From positions 6,448,001 to 6,512,000 of the forward strand of contig OZ218950.1 of the NCBI GenBank assembly GCA_965112735.1: DNA of 64,000 nucleotides, read 5' to 3'. Positions 10,301 through 19,448 of this stretch are shown in pieces. How positions within the stretch are numbered: position 1 is the stretch's first letter; each line of letters begins with the position of its first letter. A program made the translations under genes and the position numbers. Source of the DNA: Phaeosaccion multiseriatum (lineage: Eukaryota > Ochrophyta, other classes). The notes beneath the pieces were generated by a model. That model had not been told where the DNA came from, made no database searches, and saw only the letters and a list, made by a program, of their open reading frames with translations.

Positions 10301-13133
10301 TCGTCCTTGCACTTGTAGCCCTGGCTGGCCCTTGCCTTCTCGTCTGCGTAGTGGAGCCGAAGGAGGTGGGGGGCGTGCAGCAGTTGAAGTAAGAAAAAAA
10401 AGAGGTATGTGTGTGTGTGTGTGTGTCGAAGTGAGAAGAAAGAGCAGGGGTGGGGTGGTTACGTACGTTGCTGCTGTTGATAGATGGAGACAATGCCCTT
10501 GCAGTCACATGAACGCCGCCTGTGTGCATCCTCTGCCGCCTCCCTGCTCCTCGCCTGGAGGAGGTCCTGCTTGGCCGGGCACCCCTCCGGATCGTCCTTG
10601 CACTTGTAGCCCTGGCTGGCCCTTGCCTTCTCGTCTGCGTAGTGGAGCCGAAGGAGATGGGGCGTGCAGCAGTTGAAGTAAGAAAAAAAAGAGCTATGTG
10701 TGTGTGTGTGTGTCGAAGTGAGAAGAAAGAGCAGCAGCTGGGCGGTGACTGACGTACTTTGCTGCTGTTGATAGATGGAGACAATGCCCTTGCAGGCACA
10801 TGAACACCGCGAGTGTCCTTCCTCTGCCGCCTCCCTGCTCCTCGCCTGGAGGAGGTCCTGCTTGGCCGGGCACCCCTCCGGATCGTCCTTGCATTTGAAG
10901 CCGTAGCTGGCCACTGCGTCCAGGCGTATGTTCAGGGGCCGAGGGGGGGTGGGGCGTGCAGCAGGTAGTTGAAGTAAGAAAGAAAGAGTTACAAAGAAAT
11001 GAGGGACTAGAAGTGGGAAGAAAGAGCAGCAGCCGGGCGGTGACATCCCTCTTTCTTGAAGAGCAATGGACACGATGGTCTGAAAGTCACACAACACACC
11101 TACAAAACACCCACCCACACACACACACACCCCCACACACACACACCCACCCACCCACACACCCACCCACACCCACCCACCCACCCACCCACACACCTAC
11201 CCACACAGCCACACACACGGCTACACAGCTACACACACCCACCCACCCACCCACCCACCCACCCACCCACCCACACACACACCTACCTACACAGCTACAT
11301 ACACACCCACACACACTTCACACACCAAAGGTGGACGCATGTTTTACTCACCAGCTTCGCAGGGGGGCTCGTAATGACACTTCTCCTCTGCGGTTGACCA
11401 CACACTCACTGAGGAAGCATTGGGAACGAGGGCCAGCAGCTTGTCCCGCAGGGCAAGCTTATCGCCTTCGTCGTGGCAGACCGCCTTGACGTCCCCGTTG
11501 ACCTGGTGTTGCGGTTCCCCGGTAAGCTCCAGTGGGGCAGTCAAGTTGGTGAGGTTGGGGAAGACGCGAGCAATGGCCTCGGGGCGGGCAAAGCCGAGGG
11601 ACCCAACTCTGCCTGGTCCCTTGCTGACGGCAAGGCTTGTCACGCGGAGGAGGGCTTGCCCCCAGGTAACAAGTCTCCACCAGGCAAGCGGGTCCAAGCC
11701 GGAGAAGGTGAGCGAGTGAACGCGTCCGTTCGAGTGCACCACTCCGAGCACTTTCTCCATGAGATGGGGTGTCAGCTGACAGTCGGAGAAACGCCTCGAA
11801 AAGATGGACGAGATGCTGTGGCACCTGGTCGGCGGAGAGGGCGCACAGAAGGTCGACGGCCTTGTCCACGTGTCCTGCCTCGCATAGGCTGTTGATGCAG
11901 GCGGAGACGGTGAGGCCGCGCATCGACGCAGGGATGGGGTCGAAGCGGCGCAGAAGCATGTCGGGTTGGAACTGGGGAGCCTGCTCCGCGCCCGCGGTGA
12001 CCGCCAGTGCTTGGACGACATGCCCGACGGCCTCTCGATCAGCCTCGTTGAGAAGCTGCGCCAGCCGCATCACCGCCACAGCCTCCAGAGCAGCCAAGAG
12101 CCAGCGCCACCAACCCGAGGGGTTGATGGTTAGGAGGAGGAGCAGGCCATCCGCTGCCACGCGGATGGCCTCGCGAACGAACGCCGTGCGGCCCAGCGCC
12201 ACAACCACCTGAAGGTGGAGAAGGGCCAGCAAGTGCCGCAGCATCCTGCCGCCAAGGGCTACCAGGTCTTCTGGCAGGTGGTTGGTGTTGCGTCGGGCCA
12301 CCCTGTACTCAACCCCTCCCTCTCTGTCATTTCTCTCCTCCACGCGGCAGACGGGCACGGGAATGAGGTTCACCACCACATTCTTGTCAACCTCATTCAC
12401 GCGGCGCCACTCATGGAAGGGAGCGCCGCCCTCGTCCCACGACAGGTGCGATACGTAGTCCGACACGTAGCAGGTGACACGCCCCCAGTCGCCGAGGTGG
12501 CCAACAAAGAGTAGGGGCCCATCCGTGGCCCCATCCGTCGGTCCACACGGCGTGGGGATGCCAGGGGAAGCCATCAGGGTGGGGCCCACGACAAGCTCAA
12601 CGTACTTGTCCGCCTTGGCATCGCCGCTCGCCGCGGGGTTGTTGTGACCCCATTCCTTGAGCTGCTCCGCCCCCTGCACCGTCGTGTGGGCCCAGGGCTT
12701 GCTCCCGGGTTGGTGCACAGTGGATGCCCCTAGGCGCAAGCGGTAGCACCGTGTGCCGTTGGACAACAGCTCGCCATCGCCAATGGAGAGCACCTTGGAG
12801 ACGAGACGGGCGTTCGATGGCTTCCACCCGCCACACTTGCCGGCTGGAGGGGTGCCTCCAACATCGCTGCTGCTGGGGAGGGGCAGAAGGAGAGAAGAGA
12901 CAGGGAGAGAGAGAAAATCACAAAATTGTACGTGGCTTTGGCAGTTGGGGCATATCGATCGAAGAGACAACAGAGGGCAAGGGGAAGATGAGAAGTAGAC
13001 CCCATTTCTTGCCTCACCTGGCAGATGCAGCCCCCGAGCGGCTGCTGCCGCCTTCTCCCGCCCGGAGAGGCGATCGCTGCATGTCGCTATCCTCATCATC
13101 GCTGATGACGATAGTCTCCCTGTCGTCTGCCAT
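6569..13133 (-). CDS. Tandem-exon repeat protein with N-terminal SIM-like motif and poly-Asn tail (16 exons)
   Basis: Transcript order: exon 1 13133-13018; exon 2 12872-11825; a 49-nt GT-AG mini-intron; exon 3 11775-11352 (ends phase 1 at GTGAGT); exon 4 11099-10758; eleven near-identical 168-nt exons; last exon 7398-6569. Every exon from 4 onward starts and ends in phase 1 (the last ends at the stop), so the frame closes exactly, giving about 1535 residues. The N-terminus MADDRETIVISDDEDSD matches a SUMO-interacting motif (hydrophobic core plus acidic stretch). Residues of roughly 40-530 are an unfamiliar helical/Leu-rich region. Each repeat exon encodes about 56 residues with the pattern GFKC-x6-C-PAKQDLLQARSREAAE-...-SCDCKGIVSIY; the four cysteines suggest metal binding. 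The last exon starts like the repeat (EKARKARGSRR), then has Asn runs and a duplicated charged tail beginning MRISRETF. I recognise no family. The function is unknown. Confidence 0.7.
7430..10913 (-). repeat. Array of 12 tandem exon-intron units (about 290-300 bp each)
   Basis: Exon copies lie at 7520-7687, 7813-7980, 8107-8274, 8407-8574, 8705-8872, 8999-9166, 9290-9457, 9583-9750, 9881-10048, 10176-10343, 10467-10634 and 10758-10913. The first eleven are exactly 168 nt. The twelfth in coordinate order (first in transcript order) is 156 nt if cut at its local CGCAG acceptor. Introns are 123-132 nt, each with GTACGT at the 5' end, CGCAG at the 3' end and an internal (CA/TG)n tract. Two donor-side variants (IYVQQQ and IYQQQQ) and two core variants (KCGTNPEGC and KCKDDPEGC) are mixed along the array. 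Confidence 0.85.
11100..11335. repeat. (CACAC/CCCAC)n low-complexity tract in intron
   Basis: A long CA/CCCA-rich stretch fills the intron between exon 3 and exon 4 of the tandem-exon gene (intron 11100-11351). It produces spurious Val/Gly/Cys or His/Thr/Pro reading frames that are not genes. Confidence 0.8.
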
Positions 13134-14199
13134 TCTCGTCAGTTTCTTGGAGGGCCTGTAACGATGGAAGTGGGGAGGGGACCGTCAGGGCAAGCCCTTC
13201 GACAACACACACGCCGACGTCAATCTGCTCTCTCGCTCGCCCCACTGTCCCTCACCTTGTGGAGGCTGCGTAGTCAGTAGTAGAGGGGGGGGGGGTTACG
13301 GCTGACCCTCCAGTCCAATGTCTGCTGCTCGTGGTGGTTGTTGGGGCGAGGGCCGTGAAACGCAAAACGGTTGCTGCCATTCATTGCAAGAGAGGACACC
13401 CAGGCGGCAGTTGGGGCAAGGAAGGGAGGGGTCGGGCGGGAAGAAGGACATGAGTTTTGGCGTCTTCACGGAGCGAACCCGCTTCTGCAAGAGGAAGCCG
13501 CCCCCGCCGACGCCTCGAAACTGTCCTCTCCTCTGCTCCTCCCTGAGAGAGGAAGAGCCGCAGCTCCGCATGGAAAGGCATCACACCACGAGTGGAGATT
13601 TCAAACCCCCTGATGGTGGTGGTGGTGCTCCGCGCAGCCCCAAAGCTCCAAAGCTCCAAACAAACAAGCCATACAGCCGCCCGGAACCCACAGCGCAAGC
13701 TGGCCCTATTTCTGGCCCAATCCACACCCTCCGCACGCAGTCATGGCCTGGTCAGGCCAAGCAACGGAAGAATCTTCCCCCCTCCCTCCGCCCCGCACCC
13801 CCCCCCCCCCCCCCCCCCACTGCTCCTTCAAGCGCCCCAAACAAACAACACAACACACAACACACAAGCCATAAGCGGCCGGCGCAGAACCGAAGCGCAA
13901 GCTGGCCCTCTTTTCTGCTAGGGGAGGGTGAAATGACCCCACTTCACCCTCCGCACCCCCCCACTTCACTCCGCGGGACTCGTACGCGAATCTAAAGAAG
14001 CAGCTTGCTGCTGCACCAAGAGCTACATACGCACCTGCTGCACTTGTCCTTGTCCTTGCCCCTTCGATTCTCCCACGTGGATCGTTGACCCTTGTCACCT
14101 TCTAAGTCCGCTCGTATTTTTGGTGAATGCTGATAGGAGGAAATTTTGACCCCAAGCCCCCCCCCCCCCCCCTTGGGTCCAGTTTCAGTTCCAAGCGGA
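13134..14199. other. Intergenic region with diverged duplicated segment
   Basis: No supported gene. About 13660-13750 and 13860-13960 share a segment (caagccat..., gcgcaagctggccct...tttctg, then CCCTCCGCAC), a diverged pair about 190 bases apart. A C18-20 homopolymer lies at about 13798-13818. The first part should hold the promoter of the tandem-exon gene starting at 13133. Confidence 0.45.
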
Positions 14200-15540
14200 T
14201 CAAAACGGTTGGGTCGGAGTGTTTTCACGAGCAGGTCCGGCTCGTGGAAGAGTTGATGCAGGGCTCACAGCGGGCTGCGGAGCTATCGATGGAAAATGGA
14301 GGCGGGAATGGACCGGCAGAATGAGAATGCGAGCAAGCAGCTCGGGAAAGGCGTGTAGTAGATGGAATGTGGCAGACAATGGGCATGAGGAGGAAAGCAG
14401 CAAAAGAGTGCGTGAGGACCGAAGAAAGGCGTCGTGTTCGCAGAGAGTGGAGGAGTAGAAGAGGAAACTGGGAAGGAGGAGAAATTTGTGCAAATGTGGA
14501 GGAGCTAAGTGGCATTGTGGCGCGTGGGGTGCATGGGGACAGGACAGGTGGGGGGTATTGCTCATCCCATTCTGTGGGCAGCAGCGGGCGAAGGAACGAG
14601 CGACAGCAGCAGCAGCGGAGACGGTCGGAAACTTGGTGAGCAGCAAGTAACGTGGTCGGGTGGGGCGCGGGCCGAGCAGCACTGGTGAGGTCGATGGAAG
14701 GGCAGATGCAGAGAGTTTGGATGAACGTGAGGCAGACTGGCTGGTGTCGTGGCGGAGCAGGAGCTGATGAAGGACTTGTAGTGCAGCGGTAGTAGCTGTT
14801 TTCACAGCAGGTCCAGCTCGTGGAACAGTTGATGCAGGGCTCACAGCAGGCTGCGGAGTTATCGACGGGAAATGGGTATGGGGGTGGACCGGCAGAATGA
14901 GGATGCGAGCAAGCAGCTTGGAAAGGTCAAAGCTGTTTCGTGTGTAGATGGTGTGTGGCAGACATTGGGCATGAGGGGGGAAAGCGGCAAGGGAGGGGGT
15001 TGTTGCGTGAGGACCGAAGAAAGGCGTTGCGTTTGCAGAGAGTAGCACAGCACGGTGATACGGCAGCATCGCGGTCTCATTAGTGTGATGGATTAAGAAG
15101 GGGAGAAGAAAATTGGTATGCTCTGTCTGGGATGGACGAGGGCGGAGGAGCAGCAGATGAGGAAGAGGAAATTGGGGAAGCAAGGAGGAGAAAGTTTTCA
15201 CGCTAATGTGGAGGAGCTAAGTGGCATTGTGGCGCGTGGGGTGCATGGGGACAGGACAGGTGGGGGGTGTTGCTCAACCCATTCTGTAGGCAGCAGCGGG
15301 CGAAGGGGCGAGCGACAGCAGCAGCAGCGGAGACGGTCGGGAACTTGGTGAGCAGCAACGTGGTCAGGTGGGGCGCGGGCCGAGCAGCACTGGTGAGGTC
15401 GATGGAAGGGCAGATGCAGAGAGTTTGAAGGACGGGAGGCAGTCTCCAGCCGCACCTCCAGCAGGAGTTGATGAAGGACTGTGCGCTGGAGGTGCGGCTG
15501 GCTGGAGAGCTGGAAGGGCGCATTGCAAGGCTGCGGTGGC
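14200..15540. repeat. Diverged tandem duplication of about 600-700 bp
   Basis: The sequence aggtcc(a/g)gctcgtggaa(c/g)agttgatgcagggctcacagc occurs near 14232 and 14817. The block beginning gtggaggagctaagtggcat occurs near 14500 and 15208 and continues through ggggtgcatggggacaggac and agcagcagcagcggagacgg. Long ORFs on the minus strand (14200-15201, 15198-16013) run through these repeats but have low-complexity Ser/Pro/Leu composition and no family resemblance. I treat the region as noncoding or decayed repeats. Confidence 0.6.
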
Positions 15541-16596
15541 GGTGATGGAGTTCGAAGCGGCAGTGTCAGTGGTGGTGGAGCTGGTGCTGTCGTAGTTGGT
15601 GAGGAAGGCCTGTGTGGTACGCGCAAGGACATGGAAGGCAAGGGCCGCGGCTGCACGGGCAGTGGGAGTGAGCGTAGTGGTGATCGGGGCGGGTGGTATT
15701 CTTGTCGTTCGTGGTTAGGGCACGGCGACGGGAGTGGAATTAAAACAAGTGGGCAGTTGGGACCGCAAGTTGGTACGTCAGTGGCGGCAGCGTCGGTACG
15801 AAGGCAGTCGTGTGGGCTGTTGGAAGGAACCGGGGAGCCCTTTGATGGTGGTTGACGTCTCGAGGGGTTGCGCGTGAGGGATATTTCTTTCCTGTGGCCA
15901 CAACAGGGGAGTGACGAACAACATGAGGGGTGCAGCACGCAAGGAATGCATTGCTCATTGGGAGATGGCATCGGGAGTGCATGGCGCTTGCATTTCGGGA
16001 GAGACGGTAGCATTTGGTGGTGTTCTACTGTCGAAACTACCGACAGCTAGACTAGAAGCCAAGCTGGAGCCAAGCAGAAGCTAGGCAAGCACCTGGAAGC
16101 CAGCCCACACGCAGGCTGCGCTTCCTCTCTTTGTTACTGCGCTTCTGGCAGAGAGTCGAAAGAGCCAAGGGGGAGTTGTAGACAAGAACGAATCAATTCA
16201 TTGTAAAATTCACCCCTTGTGGCGTTCGTAGTTCGTCTCCAATGGAGGTTGTTTCACAAACGCAACACACGCACACATACTGCACATACCACACACACAC
16301 ACACACACACACGTCCACACACACACAAGAGAAATAGCTACCCCTCATATACACAACTTTCTCTCTCTCTCTGTCTGTCTCTGTCTAGTACACACACACA
16401 CAAACACACAAGAGGACAGGGACCGAGGTCATCTATCCATCCCTTCATCCGCCTCCCGCCCGCAAACATACACACAATGCCAAGCACAAAAAGACACCAA
16501 TAGTAGCTAATCACACCACCCTTGACGGGCCTCCTCTCTAAGCAAGCTGCTGCGTAACCTCCTTCTCCGCGTGGCTGTGCCCCTCTCTGCCTCCGC
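15541..16596. other. Intergenic region with CA/CT simple repeats
   Basis: No gene is supported. There are (CA)n tracts at about 16260-16330 and 16390-16410 and a (CT)n tract at about 16350-16385, followed by the 3' flank of the minus-strand gene ending at 16597. Confidence 0.45.
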
Positions 16597-17367
16597 TCAT
16601 GTCAGATCCATGACATCCCCCCCCCCCCTCTCGCCTGCCCCCATACTGCTGGCACTGCATCCGTCCCCCTCCTTGAGTACCACCTCGTCGCCGTCCCTCC
16701 TTCTCTTCTTCCCGGCACCTCTGCCAGCGTTAGACTGGGAACAAGTCCTGCCGAGCACGAAAGGCGCCGGAGCCCCCCCCCCCCCGTTGCTGCTGCCGCT
16801 GCTGCCGCTGCTGCCACTGCCAGTGTTGCGCCGCGGAGGAGGCCCGGGCGCGGAGGACGGAGCCGCCCCCCCCCCGCTGCTGGTGGTGCTGCTGCAGCTC
16901 GTCGTCCCCCCGCTGCTGCTGCTGCTGCCCCCCCGACCCTGCGTTCCGAGCACTTCCTCCGCTTTGAGGAGTTTCTCGAGCAGCTTCTCCCGCTTCTGCT
17001 CAAGATCCGTCGAAGAAGGAACTGATGTGCTGGGGGCGCCGGTACTGGCACTGGTGCACGACAACGAGGAGGAGGAGGACGCGCTGCTGGAGACATTGTT
17101 CACAGCCCTCTCACCGTACTTAAAGTGGAAACTGCAGAAGCCTTCCACGTAGCGTTGGAAGTCTGTACACGAGTCCACTTTACATTTCTTGTGGCTCAGG
17201 CATGTGTTCTCCCCCCGTGCCCTCCGCTCGGTGCATAGCGCCCCACCGTCCAGGACGGTGGTGCATCGTTTGTCCAACGAAAGTTGCCCGGCGTGTACCT
17301 CACAGAGAGTCAACCACGTGATAGCCTTTCCACACCCCGAATGAGCACATTCCTTCTTCATTGTCAC
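16597..17367 (-). CDS. Small WRKY19-type zinc-finger-like protein (single exon)
   Basis: The intact 256-residue ORF starts MTMKKECAHSGC. Residues 1-85 hold three degenerate C-x4-C-...-C-x2-H units: CAHSGCGKAITWLTLCEVH, a second with an insertion ending CLSH, and CKVDSCTDFQRYVEGFCSFH. This matches the family of the gene at 2880-4615 but with fewer fingers. A short predicted coiled coil (LEQKREKLLEKLLKAEEVL) follows, then Ser/Gly/Pro low complexity and a basic cluster (GKKRRRDGDE) that could be a nuclear signal. No introns are needed. It is possibly a regulatory or nucleic-acid-binding protein; only the finger pattern supports this. The satellite element at 17395-17766 lies directly upstream. 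Confidence 0.75.
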   Translation of the reverse strand: MTMKKECAHSGCGKAITWLTLCEVHAGQLSLDKRCTTVLDGGALCTERRARGENTCLSHKKCKVDSCTDFQRYVEGFCSFHFKYGERAVNNVSSSASSSSSLSCTSASTGAPSTSVPSSTDLEQKREKLLEKLLKAEEVLGTQGRGGSSSSSGGTTSCSSTTSSGGGAAPSSAPGPPPRRNTGSGSSGSSGSSNGGGGAPAPFVLGRTCSQSNAGRGAGKKRRRDGDEVVLKEGDGCSASSMGAGERGGGDVMDLT

Positions 17368-17394
17368 CTTGTTTTTTGTTGTTGTTTGTTTTAT

Positions 17395-17766
17395 TCGACC
17401 CCTGACACACTATCGCCCACATTCTCGATAGCGCGCTATCGGTCCCCCCGGGGACCGATAGCGCGCTATCGGCCGCGGCCGATAGCGGATAGCGTGCCGG
17501 CTGGCGCCGGCCGATAGCGGATAGCGCGCCGGCTGGCGCCGGCCGATAGCGGATAGCGTGCCGGCTGGCGCCGGCCGATAGCGGATAGCGCGCCGGCTGG
17601 CGCCGGCCGATAGCGGATAGCGCGCCGGCTGGCGCCGGCCGATAGCGGATAGCGCGCCGGCTGGCGCCGGCGATAGCGGATAGCGTGCCGGCTGCGCCGG
17701 CGATAGCGGATAGCGCGCCGGCTGGCGCCGGCGATAGCGGATAGCGGATAGTGTGTCAGGGGTCGA
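17395..17766. repeat. Palindromic satellite element with 20-bp terminal inverted repeats
   Basis: The element begins tcgacccctgacacactatc (17395) and ends with its exact reverse complement (to 17766). Inside are the palindromes gatagcgcgctatcgg/ccgatagcgcgctatc around a GC-rich centre. Then come about eight tandem units of 30-32 bp with core ATAGCG(C/T)GCCGGCTGGCGCC. Units differ mainly by C/T at one position and by loss of one or two bases in the last copies. No ORF of interest. It looks like a MITE-like or satellite-bearing nonautonomous element in the promoter side of the zinc-finger gene. Confidence 0.8.
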
Positions 17767-18542
17767 TCTTTTATAGTCTCATCTTTTTGGCGCCAACCTC
17801 TTGACGTCGACATTCTATGTCGAGCCGATCGACATTCATTCATCTAAACAGCCGGTTCAGCAGCGCAGCAACGGAACTTTGTTTCTCGCGGAGCAGAGAC
17901 GAGGGAGTGGGCGGGAAGCAACGAGGGCCCGAGGGGCAGTGCCGCGGGCGGCCCAGCCCCGAGGGGAGCGGCCTCTCCCCCGGGGAACATATTACTTTTG
18001 TACCAAACTTAGGAATTTAGAAGAGGAGGAGCCTTGGAGTGTGTCGCCGCCTACTGAAGCAACGGAGACAGTGCACAGGTAAGGCGGGACACACTGCCAA
18101 GGAGGAGAGGTAGATACTGGTGTAGTGGAAAGCGAGCCTCAGTCCTGGGCCCGGACAGAGAGCTTCGTGTTGGCCAAGGGGACCCGCCTGGTGTTGAGTA
18201 CCGGGCTCCTCGTAGACCCCGATAGGGAGACTGTGTCTGGTGTTGAGTGCCGACAGTGTCCACGGTGTTGAGTGCCGGAACTCTTCTTTTCTTTCCCTTT
18301 GCCGGTGTTGTGGGGCTCTACGGCTAAGGAGCGGTGTCTGGTGTTGAGTGCCGACCGTCTCCCCGGTGTTGAGTGCCGGCGCCTCTTGCCCTCTTCGCCC
18401 TTTCCACACCACCAGCCTATCGCAGTAGGACCCCCCTGACGTCCTACTACCCTCTCCGCCTTCTCCTCTCTCTCCCGTGGCCCAATTCTTTGGGGGGTGT
18501 GGCCCACGTGCACGCCACCAGACAACCAAAGTTTTTCCTACC
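17767..18542. other. Upstream region with repeated GGTGTTGAGTGCCG motif
   Basis: No gene recognised. The 14-mer ggtgttgagt(g/a)ccg occurs five times between about 18190 and 18380, with a sixth partial ggtgttgtgg. The segment precedes the ORF at 18543 and could be its 5' leader or part of a decayed mobile element. Confidence 0.5.
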
Positions 18543-19448
18543 ATGTCACCTCTCGGCACTTCCTCGGACGCCAAGAGGCTCCTTCGGGTCCCTGACCACC
18601 GTCCCAACAACGGAGAAGCAGCGTTCGTCATCTACAAGGACAAGTCGTCTAAGGCTTCCTTTCGGCCAGCAATTCTGGTTCGCTCAGGGAACAGCCACTA
18701 CATGGAGGCCATCTACCACGTCCTCTCCCTCCCCACGGACGACATCATCTACGCTCAAGACGTCTGGGAGGAGTGGCTTGCGGTGGCCTCCACCAACCCT
18801 CCGAGTGAACTCTCTTCTCTGCCCACTTCACCGGCAGAGGAATCCGTTCGCTGGCACCTCGTGACCGCTTCAACGTTCACAGACCTCGCCACGGTAGGCG
18901 TTGTAGCCCAATCGGCGACTTCCGCCTCACTCCTCCACACCCTCTTCCCTACCACTTCTACCACGTCTCTTCCTGCGGGCCCCGCTCGCCTTCACCCGGA
19001 GCCCAAGGTTCAGACATCTACAACGGCGGCACTCCGCGCCGCCTCCTCTCCACCCCACCTGCCTCCCCAACCTTCCTCCCGTTCGCCTTCAGCCCCCCTC
19101 TCGGCGGCGGCCCTTCTCGCGATTCAGGAGGAGGAAGCAGCTGAGCGCGAGCATCGTCGTTTCCTTCGAGATCGTGAGCGCCACCGCGCGGAAGCAGAGG
19201 ATAAGCTCGAATACAGATGTAGACGGCAAAAAAAAGAAAAAAAAAGAAGCGGGGAGAGAGGGGAGAGAAAAAAAAATACTGGCATGGCGGCTCAGGGTAA
19301 AGAGTTAGTGCGGGAAGGAAGCAGGAACAAGAAGATCGGCCATACACTGCCGCGGATGTCCGAGTTCCAGGTACGGGAGACGGACGGGACTGACTGCGAA
19401 TATGATACATATAATACTGCCGCTGGTTCTACTGCTGCTACTGCTTGA
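18543..19448 (+). CDS. Unknown ORF, possibly mobile-element-derived
   Basis: The open frame runs from an ATG in good context (accATGtca) for 301 codons. An upstream in-frame ATG at 18477 is also possible. The first 120 residues look like a globular domain (AAFVIYKDKSSKASFRPAIL, HYMEAIYHVLSLPTDDIIYAQDVWEEWL). Residues 120-210 are Ser/Thr/Pro rich and 200-260 strongly charged (EEEAAEREHRRFLRDRERHRAEAEDKLEYR), followed by a Lys/Arg stretch encoded by A-rich DNA. From codon 248 on (19284) the frame is the first exon of the RPC1 fragment, so the true end may be earlier and the model may be a fusion. A gag-like capsid role is only a guess from the layout; no reverse transcriptase is nearby. Confidence 0.4.
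   Translation: MSPLGTSSDAKRLLRVPDHRPNNGEAAFVIYKDKSSKASFRPAILVRSGNSHYMEAIYHVLSLPTDDIIYAQDVWEEWLAVASTNPPSELSSLPTSPAEESVRWHLVTASTFTDLATVGVVAQSATSASLLHTLFPTTSTTSLPAGPARLHPEPKVQTSTTAALRAASSPPHLPPQPSSRSPSAPLSAAALLAIQEEEAAEREHRRFLRDRERHRAEAEDKLEYRCRRQKKEKKRSGERGERKKNTGMAAQGKELVREGSRNKKIGHTLPRMSEFQVRETDGTDCEYDTYNTAAGSTAATA

Noticed and set aside
7430-10930. Long ORFs on both strands through the tandem array (for example plus-strand 9936-10676 and minus-strand 9621-10799)
   Set aside because: They run through the (TG)n intron tracts in frames other than the one that joins the upstream and downstream exons by phase-1 splicing. They are shadows of the repeat.
13318-13995. Plus-strand ORF of 225 codons
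   Set aside because: Composition is Pro/Lys/Gln low complexity over a duplicated noncoding segment and a C homopolymer, with no recognisable domain.
14200-16013. Minus-strand ORFs of 333 and 271 codons
   Set aside because: They are Ser/Pro/Leu/His low complexity, cross a diverged noncoding duplication and resemble no family.
17395-17766. Possible CRISPR array
   Set aside because: The 30-32 bp units are directly abutting with no unique spacers, contain internal palindromes and lie in a eukaryotic genome.
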